From Homoserinibacter sp. GY 40078 (GTDB lineage: Bacteria > Actinomycetota > Actinomycetes > Actinomycetales > Microbacteriaceae): 64,000 bases of DNA. The notes beneath the pieces are model-generated. The model was not told the origin of the DNA, did not search any database, and was given only the letters and a program-made list of their open reading frames with translations. Within the stretch, counting starts at the first letter, position 1. The number at the start of each line of letters is the position of its first letter. Location of the stretch: assembly GCF_008017545.1 (NCBI RefSeq), contig NZ_VRTZ01000002.1, forward strand, positions 682,001 to 746,000, read 5' to 3'. The translations under genes were made by a program, and so were the position numbers. Below are positions 44,959-52,740 of this stretch, piece by piece.

Positions 44959-45041
44959 TGCCGGTGGTGGGGGTCGAACCCACACGTCCTCACGGACAAC
45001 CGATTTTGAGTCGGTCGCGTCTGCCATTCCGCCACACCGGC
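44959..45041 (-). tRNA. tRNA-Leu (anticodon CAA)
   Basis: On the minus strand an 83-base sequence folds as a class II tRNA. The acceptor stem is GCCGGTG / CACCGGC with discriminator A. The anticodon loop CTCAAAA carries CAA, which reads UUG. A long variable arm (TGTCCGTGAGGACG) follows, then the T-arm loop GTTCGACCC. The 3' CCA is not encoded (the genome reads CCG). Leu UUG is a rare codon in this GC-rich window. Confidence 0.93.
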
Positions 45042-45091
45042 ATGCTGCCGGACCCGGTCGACCGGATCGTCGCAGCACCCTGACGTTACCG

Positions 45092-45097
45092 TAGGAT
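45092..45097 (+). promoter_or_regulatory. Likely -10 element of the ANTAR regulator gene
   Basis: TAGGAT ends 6 bases before the GTG start at 45104, again the spacing of a leaderless message. It is divergent from, and about 50 bases away from, the 5' end of the minus-strand tRNA-Leu. No -35 hexamer is clear. Confidence 0.42.
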
Positions 45098-45103
45098 CGA
45101 GGG

Positions 45104-45709
45104 GTGAGTGAGTCGGAAGCATCCCCCGCAGCGCCCCGTCGTGTCGTCGTCGCGGAAGACGAGTCGCTCATCCGTCTCGACATCGTCGAGATCCTGCGCG
45201 ACAACGGCTTCGACGTGGTCGGCGAGGCGGGAGACGGCGAGACGGCCGTGGCTCTCGCGACCGATCTGCGCCCCGATCTCGTCGTCATGGATGTCAAGAT
45301 GCCGCAGCTCGACGGCATCTCCGCGGCCGAGCGGCTCACGAAGAACCACATCGCCCCGGTCGTGCTCCTCACGGCGTTCAGCCAGAAGGAACTCGTCGAG
45401 CGTGCGTCCGAGGCCGGAGCGCTCGCATACGTTGTGAAGCCGTTCACGCCGAACGACCTGCTGCCGGCCATCGAGATCGCGCTCAGCCGCTACCAGCAGA
45501 TCGTGACCCTCGAGGCCGAGGTGGCCGACATGGTCGAGCGCTTCGAGACCCGCAAGCTCGTGGATCGGGCGAAGGGCCTCCTCAACGAGAAGATGGGCCT
45601 CAGCGAGCCGGATGCGTTCCGCTGGATCCAGAAGGCTTCCATGGACCGCCGCCTCACCATGCACGACGTGGCCCAGGCGATCATCGACCAGCTGGCCCCC
45701 AAGAAGTAG
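45104..45709 (+). CDS. pdtaR: ANTAR-domain response regulator (PdtaR-like transcription antiterminator)
   Basis: A 201-residue two-domain regulator. The receiver domain (residues ~12-130) has the acidic pair D19-E20, the phospho-acceptor D63 (LVVMDVKMP), T90 and K112 (VVKPF). The C-terminal ANTAR domain (~residues 140-195) has a coiled lead-in and the RNA-binding region TRKLVDRAKGLLNEKMGLSEPDAFRWIQKASMDRRLTM. Such proteins bind paired hairpins in nascent RNA and prevent termination when phosphorylated. M. tuberculosis PdtaR (Rv1626) sits in the same place, between pykA and polA. The cognate histidine kinase is not in the window. Confidence 0.92.
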   Translation: MSESEASPAAPRRVVVAEDESLIRLDIVEILRDNGFDVVGEAGDGETAVALATDLRPDLVVMDVKMPQLDGISAAERLTKNHIAPVVLLTAFSQKELVERASEAGALAYVVKPFTPNDLLPAIEIALSRYQQIVTLEAEVADMVERFETRKLVDRAKGLLNEKMGLSEPDAFRWIQKASMDRRLTMHDVAQAIIDQLAPKK

Positions 45710-45712
45710 CTG

Positions 45713-45791
45713 CCCCATCCCGCGAGATGTCCATTTCTGCACATCTCGCGCCCCGAAACCCGCGTTTTTCGACATCTCGCGGGATGTGGGG
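45713..45791. repeat. Three-arm palindromic repeat between convergent genes
   Basis: One arm ATCCCGCGAGATGT (45717-45730) is followed by two inverted copies: ACATCTCGCG (45741-45750) after a 10-base spacer, and GACATCTCGCGGGAT (45770-45784) further on. The first arm can pair with either, giving alternative stems of 10 bp or 15 bp; the longer is flanked by CCCC/GGGG. It fills the gap between the ANTAR regulator gene and the convergent thioesterase gene. It could act as a bidirectional terminator, or be a dispersed palindromic element. Confidence 0.7.
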
Positions 45792-45811
45792 ATGAGGGGG
45801 AGCGGCGCGGA

Positions 45812-46237
45812 TCAGCGGTCGCGGAGGTAGTTCGTCATTCTCACCGTCGAGAGGCGTCGGCCCTCGTCGTCGGTCATGACGATCTCGTGCGTGCACAAGG
45901 TGCGGCCGAGCACGAGCGCAGTGCAGGTTCCGGTGACCCAGCCGTCCGTGATCGACCGCGAATGGGTCGCGTTGATCTCGATGCCCACCGCGTAGCGCCC
46001 AGGGCCCGCGTGGATCGCGGATGAGATCGATCCGAGCGACTCGCCGAGCACCACGTGGGCGCCGCCGTGCAGGAGCCCCACGACCTGCCGGTTGCCCTCG
46101 ACGGGCATGCGCGCCACCGAGTGCGCCGCGGAGAGCTCCAGGAACTCGATGCCCATCCGCAGCGGCAGCTCACCGCCGCCGGACTCGCCGAGGCGAGCGA
46201 CGAGCTCGGGATCGAGGTCGGGCGGGAGGATGACCAT
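45812..46237 (-). CDS. PaaI-type hotdog-fold thioesterase
   Basis: A 141-residue single hotdog-domain protein, probably hydrolysing acyl- or aroyl-CoA. The active-site pattern is seen in GLLHGGAHVVLGESLGS, with the HGG turn and the catalytic acidic residue on the long helix. INATHSRSITDGWVTGTCTALVLGRTL forms the beta-sheet part. It is the first of only two protein genes on the minus strand, convergent with the ANTAR regulator gene and divergent from polA. The physiological substrate is unknown. Confidence 0.87.
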   Translation of the reverse strand: MVILPPDLDPELVARLGESGGGELPLRMGIEFLELSAAHSVARMPVEGNRQVVGLLHGGAHVVLGESLGSISSAIHAGPGRYAVGIEINATHSRSITDGWVTGTCTALVLGRTLCTHEIVMTDDEGRRLSTVRMTNYLRDR

Positions 46238-46278
46238 GAGCGCTCCATCGGGATCGGTGGGGTGTCGGGCCCTCCGGA

Positions 46279-46284
46279 TAGGCT
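46279..46284 (+). promoter_or_regulatory. Likely -10 element of polA
   Basis: TAGGCT ends 6 bases before the polA GTG at 46291, in the 53-base divergent gap with the thioesterase gene. This suggests a leaderless polA mRNA. A -35 could not be recognised. Confidence 0.42.
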
Positions 46285-46290
46285 GGCCCC

Positions 46291-48951
46291 GTGCCGGAAG
46301 AAAAGCCTACGCTCCTGCTCATCGACGGCCATTCGCTGGCGTTCCGTGCGTTCTACGCCCTACCGGTCGACAGCTTCGTCACCCGCGACGGGCAGCACAC
46401 GAACGCCATCCATGGCTTCATCTCGATGCTGCTGAACCTGCTCCAGCAGCAGAAGCCGACACATCTCGGGGTCGCGTTCGATATCTCGAGGTACTCCTTC
46501 CGCACACGCGAATACGAGGACTACAAGGGAACTCGCGGCGAGACGCCGCCCGAGTTCGTGGGGCAGGTGCCGCTGCTGGAAGAGGCCCTCGCGGCCATGA
46601 ACATCCGCACCCTCTCCAAAGAGGACTACGAGGCGGACGACATCCTCGCCACACTCGCGACCCGCGGTGCGGAAGCCGGATATCGGGTCCTCGTGGTCTC
46701 AGGAGACCGCGACACCATCCAGCTCGTCGACGACAACGTGACGCTGCTCTACCCGAATGCCCGTGGCGTGTCGGAGCTGAAGCTCTACGACACCGAGGCC
46801 GTCATCGAGCGCTACGGCATCCGCCCCGAGCAGTATCCCGAGATCGCGGCGCTCGTCGGCGAGACGAGCGACAACCTGCCGGGCGTCGACAAGGTCGGCG
46901 AGAAGACCGCCGTGAAGTGGATCCAGCAGTACGGCACGGTCGACGAGCTGCTCGCGCATGCCGACGACATCGGAGGAGTGGTCGGTCAGAATCTCCGCGC
47001 ACAGCAGGATCGCGTGGTGCGCAATCGCCGCCTCAATCGACTCGTGCGCGACGTGGAGCTCCCTCTCGCGCCCGCGGATCTCGAACGCAAACCGATCGAT
47101 GCGACCGCCGTGCGCGCCGTGTTCGACCGGTTGCAGTTCCGCACGCTGCTCGACCGGGTGTTCAAGATCGAGGGGGCAGCCGCCGATACCGGCCTCGTGG
47201 AGGCGGAAGCGGCGCCGGGCGCGCAGGCGCCCGCCGTACGCACGATGGTCGACGAAGAACTCGCGAAGTGGCTGCGAACCCAATCCGGCGACGGGACCGC
47301 CCCTCTCGGGCTCCGCATCGCGAGCACGGGCGGACAGATCGAGGGGTTCGGCATCGCGAGCCTCACCGAGACCGCCTGGGTGCCGTGGGCTCCCGGTCGT
47401 CCGGATTACACGGCCCTCGAGGCCTGGCTCGCGAGCGACGCACCGAAGGTGCTGCACGACGCCAAGCGTCAGCTGAAGTCGCTTCAGGGAACCGGGCTCG
47501 TGCTCGAGGGCATCGCCGCCGACACCGCGCTCACCGCCTGGCTTCTCCGTCCGGGCGGCAAGGCCGACAGCCTCGGCGGGCTCGTCTACTACTACCTCGG
47601 TGAGGCCTTCCCCGAGCCCGATCCGCGCCAGCTCGTCCCTGAGACCGAGCCGCTGAGTCCGGCCACCGAGGCATGGTTCCTCCTGCGGCTCTCGCAGGAG
47701 CTCGACGCACGCCTCGACCCGGGGTCGCTCGGCGTCCAGCGCGACATCGAGTCGCCGCTGATCCCGGTGCTCGCGCGCATGGAGCTCCAGGGCATCCGGG
47801 TCTCCCGCGATGTGCTGGCAGAGCTCGACACCCGGCTCGGAACGCGCGCCACCGAGATCGCGCAGCAGGCGTACGCCGAGATCGGCCGCGAGGTGAACCT
47901 GGGCTCGCCGAAGCAGCTGCAAGAGGTCCTCTTCGATCAACTGGGCATGCCGAAGACCCGCGCCAACAAGACCGGCTACTCGACCGACGCCCAGGCTCTC
48001 GCCGACCTGCAGGAGCAGCATCCGCATCCGTTCCTCGCGCTGTTGCTCCAGCATCGCGACGCGACGAAGATCCGCCAGATCGTCGAGACCCTGAAGACGG
48101 CGATCGGTTCGGACGAGCGGATCCACACGAGCTACGAGCAGACGGGTTCGGCGACCGGTCGCATCTCGTCGAACGATCCGAACCTCCAGAACATCCCCGT
48201 GAAGACCGAGGTGGGCCGCGAGGTGCGGTCTGCGTTCCTCGCCGGCGAGGGGTTCGAGTCGCTCCTGACGGCCGACTATTCGCAGATCGAGATGCGGATC
48301 ATGGCGCACCTCTCCGAAGACGCGGGTCTCATCGAAGCCTTCCGTTCGGGCGAAGACCTGCACCGCTTCGTCGGCGCACGGATCTTCGGTGTCGATCCCG
48401 CAGACGTCACGCCCACCATGCGGACGAAGGTCAAGGCCATGTCCTACGGCCTCGCATACGGGCTCTCGGCGTTCGGACTCTCGAAGCAGCTGCGCATCGA
48501 AGTCGCCGAGGCGCGCGAGCTCATGGCCGACTACTTCGCGAGGTTCGGCGCCGTCCGCGACTACCTTCGAGGCGTCGTCGAGCAGGCGCGCGTGGACGGA
48601 TACACGACGACGATCTTCGGACGCCGTCGGCCGTTCTCCGACCTCGCCTCGACGAATCGCGTGCTGCGCGAGAACGCCGAGCGCCAGGCGCTCAATTCGC
48701 CCATCCAGGGGTCGGCCGCAGACATCATCAAGCGCGCCATGCTCACGATCGACGCCGAGATCCGAGCGCAACAACTCGAGAGCCGCATGCTCCTGCAGGT
48801 GCACGACGAGCTCGTGTTCGAGGTCGCGCCGGGCGAACAGGACGCGCTCACGACGATCGTGACGGCGGGGATGGCGGGGGCAGCCGAGCTCTCTGTTCCC
48901 CTCGATGTGCAGCTCGGGACTGGCCCGAACTGGGACGCTGCCGCACACTAG
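46291..48951 (+). CDS. polA: DNA polymerase I
   Basis: An 886-residue repair and Okazaki-fragment polymerase. The N-terminal 5' nuclease covers about residues 1-300 (LLIDGHSLAFRAFYALP, YEADDILATLA, GETSDNLPGVDKVGEKTA). The middle 3'-5' exonuclease-like domain lacks the DxE metal motif: the equivalent place reads LGLRIASTGGQIEG, so proofreading is probably absent, as in other actinobacterial Pol I. The polymerase has motif A DYSQIEMRIMAHLSED (~residue 660), motif B KVKAMSYGLAYGLSAFG (~713) and motif C LLQVHDELVFE (~835). GTG 46291 gives the normal N-terminus. Confidence 0.96.
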   Translation: MPEEKPTLLLIDGHSLAFRAFYALPVDSFVTRDGQHTNAIHGFISMLLNLLQQQKPTHLGVAFDISRYSFRTREYEDYKGTRGETPPEFVGQVPLLEEALAAMNIRTLSKEDYEADDILATLATRGAEAGYRVLVVSGDRDTIQLVDDNVTLLYPNARGVSELKLYDTEAVIERYGIRPEQYPEIAALVGETSDNLPGVDKVGEKTAVKWIQQYGTVDELLAHADDIGGVVGQNLRAQQDRVVRNRRLNRLVRDVELPLAPADLERKPIDATAVRAVFDRLQFRTLLDRVFKIEGAAADTGLVEAEAAPGAQAPAVRTMVDEELAKWLRTQSGDGTAPLGLRIASTGGQIEGFGIASLTETAWVPWAPGRPDYTALEAWLASDAPKVLHDAKRQLKSLQGTGLVLEGIAADTALTAWLLRPGGKADSLGGLVYYYLGEAFPEPDPRQLVPETEPLSPATEAWFLLRLSQELDARLDPGSLGVQRDIESPLIPVLARMELQGIRVSRDVLAELDTRLGTRATEIAQQAYAEIGREVNLGSPKQLQEVLFDQLGMPKTRANKTGYSTDAQALADLQEQHPHPFLALLLQHRDATKIRQIVETLKTAIGSDERIHTSYEQTGSATGRISSNDPNLQNIPVKTEVGREVRSAFLAGEGFESLLTADYSQIEMRIMAHLSEDAGLIEAFRSGEDLHRFVGARIFGVDPADVTPTMRTKVKAMSYGLAYGLSAFGLSKQLRIEVAEARELMADYFARFGAVRDYLRGVVEQARVDGYTTTIFGRRRPFSDLASTNRVLRENAERQALNSPIQGSAADIIKRAMLTIDAEIRAQQLESRMLLQVHDELVFEVAPGEQDALTTIVTAGMAGAAELSVPLDVQLGTGPNWDAAAH

Positions 48952-49002
48952 ACGGAATGCATTCGTCCGCGGATGCGGGCAATGGAGCCGAGAGGAGGGC
49001 GC

Positions 49003-49272
49003 ATGCCGGAACGCACTGTCGTCGTCGCGAGTCGCGTGGGTCTGCACGCACGCCCTGCCGCACTGTTCTCGCAGGCCGCCGCCCAGGCGCCCGCACGGGT
49101 CACGCTCACCGCAGCATCCGGGCGCAGCGTCAATGCGGCGAGCATCCTCGGGGTGCTGTCTCTGGGGATCGACCACGGGGAGCGCGTGACTCTCACGAGC
49201 GATGGGGATGATGCGGACGCCGCGCTCGACGCCCTCGCCGACATGCTGGAACGCGATCTCGACCAGGAGTGA
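49003..49272 (+). CDS. ptsH: HPr-like phosphocarrier protein
   Basis: An 89-residue protein of the HPr fold. The phospho-accepting His is H15 in SRVGLHARPAALFSQAA, and the regulatory-serine region reads NAASILGVLSLGI with Ser47. In the PTS it would carry phosphate from Enzyme I to sugar-specific EIIA. No ptsI or EII gene is near, so it may serve a PTS encoded elsewhere or a regulatory branch. ATG 49003 has a good GAGGAGGG about 5 bases upstream; in-frame starts further up would add residues not found in HPr. Confidence 0.92.
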   Translation: MPERTVVVASRVGLHARPAALFSQAAAQAPARVTLTAASGRSVNAASILGVLSLGIDHGERVTLTSDGDDADAALDALADMLERDLDQE

Positions 49273-49315
49273 CCTCGGGGCCGGAGGTCACTCGTCGGAG
49301 GTCGGACGAGGCGCC

Positions 49316-49321
49316 TAGGGT
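49316..49321 (+). promoter_or_regulatory. Likely -10 element of the DUF885 gene
   Basis: TAGGGT ends 7 bases before ATG 49329. The gap after the HPr gene is 56 bases. The spacing again points to a leaderless mRNA; no -35 is evident. Confidence 0.38.
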
Positions 49322-49328
49322 TGATCTC

Positions 49329-51023
49329 ATGACTGAGCAGCGCCCCGCAACCCCCATCGATGCGATCGCCGAGGGATGGGTCTCGACGCTCGTGGATCTC
49401 GTCCCCGATGTGGCCATCTGGATCGGCGTTCCGGGGCGCACCGGGGAGTACGGCGACCTGTCGCCGGAGGGTCATGACCGCCTCGCCTCCGCCACGCGCG
49501 AGCTCGTGACGCAGCTGGAGGCGGCCGCCCCGACGGACGCCGTCGACGAGGTGACCAAGACGGACCTGCTGGCCGAATCCCGCCTTTCGCTTGAGGCGCA
49601 CGATGCAGGACTGCACCTGCGCGACCTGAACGTCATCGCCTCGCCCGCGCAGGAGATCCGCGAGTCCTTCGATCTCATGCCCACGGCCACCGAGAGCGAC
49701 TGGGCGACGATCGCCGAACGCATGAGCAATCTCCCGGGCGCCGTCGCGGGATACATCGCGACACTTCGCGCGGGCGCCGAGCGCGGAATCGTTCCCGCCA
49801 GGCGTCAGGTGCGCGAGGTCGCGGAGCAGGCCCGACGCAACGGCCGCCCGGACGGCTTCTTCGACCAGTTCGCCGCCGGTGCGAGCGTCGAGGGCAGCGA
49901 GCTGCCCGGCGCCCTGCGCGCTGATCTCGAACGGGGAGCCGCCGCCTCCGCCGAGGCCTATCGCCAGCTCGGCGAGTTCCTCGACTCCGAGCTGCTTCCG
50001 GTCGCGGGCGAGGCGGATGGCGTCGGGCGCGAGCACTACGCACTCCGTTCACGGCACTTCCTCGGGGCCGAGATCGACCTCGACGAGACCTACGCGTGGG
50101 GCATCGACGAGCTCGAGCGGATGATCGACGAGCAGACGCGAGTCGCGTCCGAGGTGCTCTCCGGTGCCACGGTCGCCGAAGCGGTCGCCCACCTCGAGCA
50201 GGACCCGAGCCGCAAACTCCACGGCACCGACGCGTTGCGTGCATGGATGCAGGAGCTCTCAGATCGCGTCGTCGACGAGCTCGGCCGCACGCACTTCGCG
50301 ATCCCCGAGCCCGTACGAGCGCTTGAGTGCATGATCGCCCCCACCCAGGACGGCGGCATCTACTACACCGGGCCTTCGGACGACTTCAGTCGCCCCGGGC
50401 GGATGTGGTGGAGCGTTCCCGAGGGAGTCACCGAGTTCGACACGTGGCGCGAGAAGACGACCGTCTTCCATGAGGGGGTCCCCGGTCACCACCTCCAGAT
50501 CGGTCAAGCCGTCTACAACCGTGCCGAGCTGAACACGTGGCGACGCCAGCTCGCGGGCACGAGCGGTCACGCGGAGGGGTGGGCGCTGTATGCGGAGCGC
50601 CTGATGGAAGAGCTCGGGTATCTCGACGATCCCGCCGACCGTCTGGGGATGCTCGATGGCCAGCGCATGCGTGCGGCACGCGTCGTTCTCGACATCGGTG
50701 TGCATCTCGGCAAGCCGAAGCCGCGCATCCGCGGCCTCGAGGACCTCGACGCGGACGGCGACTGGGACGCAGACTTCGCGCTCGCCTTCATGCGCGCGAA
50801 CGTCAACATGGACGACGCGTTCGTGCGCTTCGAGGTGAACCGCTACCTCGGCTGGCCCGGGCAGGCGCCCTCATACAAGGTCGGGCAGCGGATCTGGGAG
50901 CAGATCCGCGACGATGCCCAGAGCCGAGCAGGTGCGAAGTTCTCGTTCCGCGACTTCCACAAGAACGCGCTCGATCTCGGCGGTGTGGGGCTCGACACCC
51001 TGCGCGCTGCGCTTCTTCCGTGA
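49329..51023 (+). CDS. DUF885 family protein, probable metal-dependent hydrolase
   Basis: A 564-residue cytoplasmic protein with no signal peptide. The family hallmark HEGVPGHHLQI is present near residue 382 and resembles an HExxxH-type zinc site, which suggests peptidase activity, though the family is not characterised well. Other conserved-looking blocks are AWGIDELERMIDEQTRVASEVL and VNMDDAFVRFEVNRYLGWPGQAPSYKVGQR. I chose ATG 49329 (MTEQRPATPIDAIAEGW), which matches the promoter spacing. The stop overlaps the following DUF4166 gene, so the two are probably co-expressed. Confidence 0.85.
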   Translation: MTEQRPATPIDAIAEGWVSTLVDLVPDVAIWIGVPGRTGEYGDLSPEGHDRLASATRELVTQLEAAAPTDAVDEVTKTDLLAESRLSLEAHDAGLHLRDLNVIASPAQEIRESFDLMPTATESDWATIAERMSNLPGAVAGYIATLRAGAERGIVPARRQVREVAEQARRNGRPDGFFDQFAAGASVEGSELPGALRADLERGAAASAEAYRQLGEFLDSELLPVAGEADGVGREHYALRSRHFLGAEIDLDETYAWGIDELERMIDEQTRVASEVLSGATVAEAVAHLEQDPSRKLHGTDALRAWMQELSDRVVDELGRTHFAIPEPVRALECMIAPTQDGGIYYTGPSDDFSRPGRMWWSVPEGVTEFDTWREKTTVFHEGVPGHHLQIGQAVYNRAELNTWRRQLAGTSGHAEGWALYAERLMEELGYLDDPADRLGMLDGQRMRAARVVLDIGVHLGKPKPRIRGLEDLDADGDWDADFALAFMRANVNMDDAFVRFEVNRYLGWPGQAPSYKVGQRIWEQIRDDAQSRAGAKFSFRDFHKNALDLGGVGLDTLRAALLP

Positions 51024-51652
51024 GCAGGCCTGCACCCACCGCGGGAACCCCATGGGCGGCTGCGCTGGGAGCCGATGTGGAGCGCCTGGCTCCCTCCCTC
51101 CAGGACTACTTCGGCGGCGCCCCGTTCGGTGCGCACGGCATCGGTGACGGAGTCTTCACCCGTGTCGGAACCCCGCGTCGGTGGCTGTGGCCGCTTCTCG
51201 CGATCCTCGCGCGCTGGAACATCGTCTGGCCCGTGTGGGAGCACGCGGTTCCCTTCACCATCGTGAACGTGCCGACCCCCCACGGGCTCGTCGGTGTGCG
51301 CAGGTTCCGGTTCGCGTCGGGCGACCGCACGATGACGGATCGGATCCTCTGGACGAAGCGGGGCCTCCGGCAGCGGCTCGGCGCGGGGGAGCGCATCGTC
51401 ACCGAACTCGAGATCGCTCCGGACGATGAGGGCCTGAGGATCACGTCCGGACGCGTCGGTATCGAGCTCTTCGGCCTGCGCCTCACGCTCCCCGCACGAT
51501 GGTCGCCGCGCATCAGTGTCGTCGAGCGGGTGCTCCCCGACGGGCGGCAGCACGTCGAACTCACACTCACCCTGCCGCTCGTGGGTCGCGCGTACGAGTA
51601 CGCCGGATCTTTTGTGTACCGCATCGAGCGGGCAGCGGCGGACGACGAATGA
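51020..51652 (+). CDS. DUF4166 domain protein
   Basis: A 210-residue protein of unknown function. The DUF4166 pattern is seen in LAPSLQDYFGGAPFGAHGIGDGVFTRVGTPRRWLWPLLAILARWNIVWP, followed by a beta-rich region ([63 protein letters not shown]). This domain is often found next to or fused with NAD-dependent epimerases or saccharopine-dehydrogenase-like proteins, and the next gene is such an epimerase. GTG 51020 overlaps the DUF885 stop by 4 bases, and the stop overlaps the next ATG by 4. Confidence 0.78.
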   Translation: MSRPAPTAGTPWAAALGADVERLAPSLQDYFGGAPFGAHGIGDGVFTRVGTPRRWLWPLLAILARWNIVWPVWEHAVPFTIVNVPTPHGLVGVRRFRFASGDRTMTDRILWTKRGLRQRLGAGERIVTELEIAPDDEGLRITSGRVGIELFGLRLTLPARWSPRISVVERVLPDGRQHVELTLTLPLVGRAYEYAGSFVYRIERAAADDE

Positions 51653-52641
51653 CCACGGGGGCGGTCGTCGTCGCCGGCGCATCCGGATTCATGGGGCGCC
51701 ACCTCGTCGAGCGCTGGCGCGCCGCGGGGCGTGAGGTCCGCACCATCGGGCGACACGACGCGGACGCCCTCTGGGGCGACCCCGACGGCATCCGCCGGGT
51801 GATCGACGGATCGTCTCTGCTCGTCAATCTCGCGGGGCGAAGCGTCAACTGCCGGTACGACGCCAAGAACCGGGAGGAGATCCTGCGCTCGCGCGTCGAC
51901 ACCACCCGGGAGTTGGGGGAGGCCGTCGCCGGCGCCTCGGCCCCGCCCCAGGTGTGGGTGAACTCGTCGACCGCGACGATCTACCGTCACGCCGATGATC
52001 GCCCGATGACCGAGTCGGATGGCGAACTGGGCTCGGGGTTCTCCGTCTCCGTCGCCCGGGCGTGGGAGGAGGCGTTTCTTGCAGCCCCGATCGGTGACGA
52101 CGTGCGCCGGGTGGCGATCCGCACCGCGATCGTGCTCGGCGACGGCAGCGCCCTCAGCCCGCTCATCGCTCTCGCACGATTCGGACTCGGCGGGCCGCAG
52201 TGGGACACTCCGTGGTTCTGCACGCGTGCTCGGAGGGCGTCGGGCACCCAGCACGAGTTCCGGTCGCGTTGGGGGCGCCAGATGTTCAGCTGGGTCCACC
52301 TCGACGACGTCGCCGAGGCGCTCGACCACATCGAGACGCACCCCGAGCTCTCCGGTACGGTCAACCTCGCCTCTCCGAATCCGGTGACCAGCGCCGAGGC
52401 GATGCGAGAGATCCGACACGCGATCGGCATGCCCGTCGGGATCCCGGCGCCCCGGCCCGTTCTCGAGATCGGCGCATGGATGATCCGCACCGAGACCGAG
52501 CTGCTTCTGAAGAGCAGGTGGGTCGTGCCGCAGCGTCTCATCGAGAGCGGATACCGCTTCCGCCACCCGGAGATCGCGGAGGCCATCCGCGACGTGCTCG
52601 ACCAGCGTCGTCGCGCTGGCCAGGGGAGTGCGGTAGTCTAG
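51649..52641 (+). CDS. TIGR01777-type NAD(P)-dependent epimerase (YfcH-like)
   Basis: A 330-residue extended short-chain dehydrogenase/reductase. The nucleotide-binding loop is GASGFMGRHLVERW at residues ~9-22. VNLAGRSVNCRYDAKNREEILRSRVDTTRELGEAV is characteristic of the TIGR01777 group, as is the C-terminal DUF1731 segment ELLLKSRWVVPQRLIESGYRFRHPEI. The active-site Tyr of classic SDRs appears replaced or shifted (STATIYRHADD). Substrate and pathway are unknown. It is translationally coupled to the DUF4166 gene. Confidence 0.85.
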   Translation: MTTGAVVVAGASGFMGRHLVERWRAAGREVRTIGRHDADALWGDPDGIRRVIDGSSLLVNLAGRSVNCRYDAKNREEILRSRVDTTRELGEAVAGASAPPQVWVNSSTATIYRHADDRPMTESDGELGSGFSVSVARAWEEAFLAAPIGDDVRRVAIRTAIVLGDGSALSPLIALARFGLGGPQWDTPWFCTRARRASGTQHEFRSRWGRQMFSWVHLDDVAEALDHIETHPELSGTVNLASPNPVTSAEAMREIRHAIGMPVGIPAPRPVLEIGAWMIRTETELLLKSRWVVPQRLIESGYRFRHPEIAEAIRDVLDQRRRAGQGSAVV

Positions 52642-52740
52642 GGTGTTGCATTTCGCAATTTCTCTATCCGCATGCCCGCGGAGCACCCCGTTTCACCGCT
52701 TCTCGGGCCCGATCATGTCCCCATCCGGAGCATCCACTAC
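52634..52740 (+). promoter_or_regulatory. rpsA promoter and untranslated leader
   Basis: TAGTCT (52634-52639), overlapping the end of the epimerase gene, is the likely -10. It would give a leader of about 95 bases before ATG 52741. The leader has no strong Shine-Dalgarno; the nearest is CCGGAGC about 8 bases upstream. A long leader with a weak binding site is typical of rpsA, which is translationally autoregulated by S1 in E. coli; whether that applies here is not known. Confidence 0.4.

Noticed and set aside
45041-45103. Attachment site at the tRNA-Leu 3' end
   Set aside because: No second copy of the tRNA 3' end lies in the window and no integrase is nearby.
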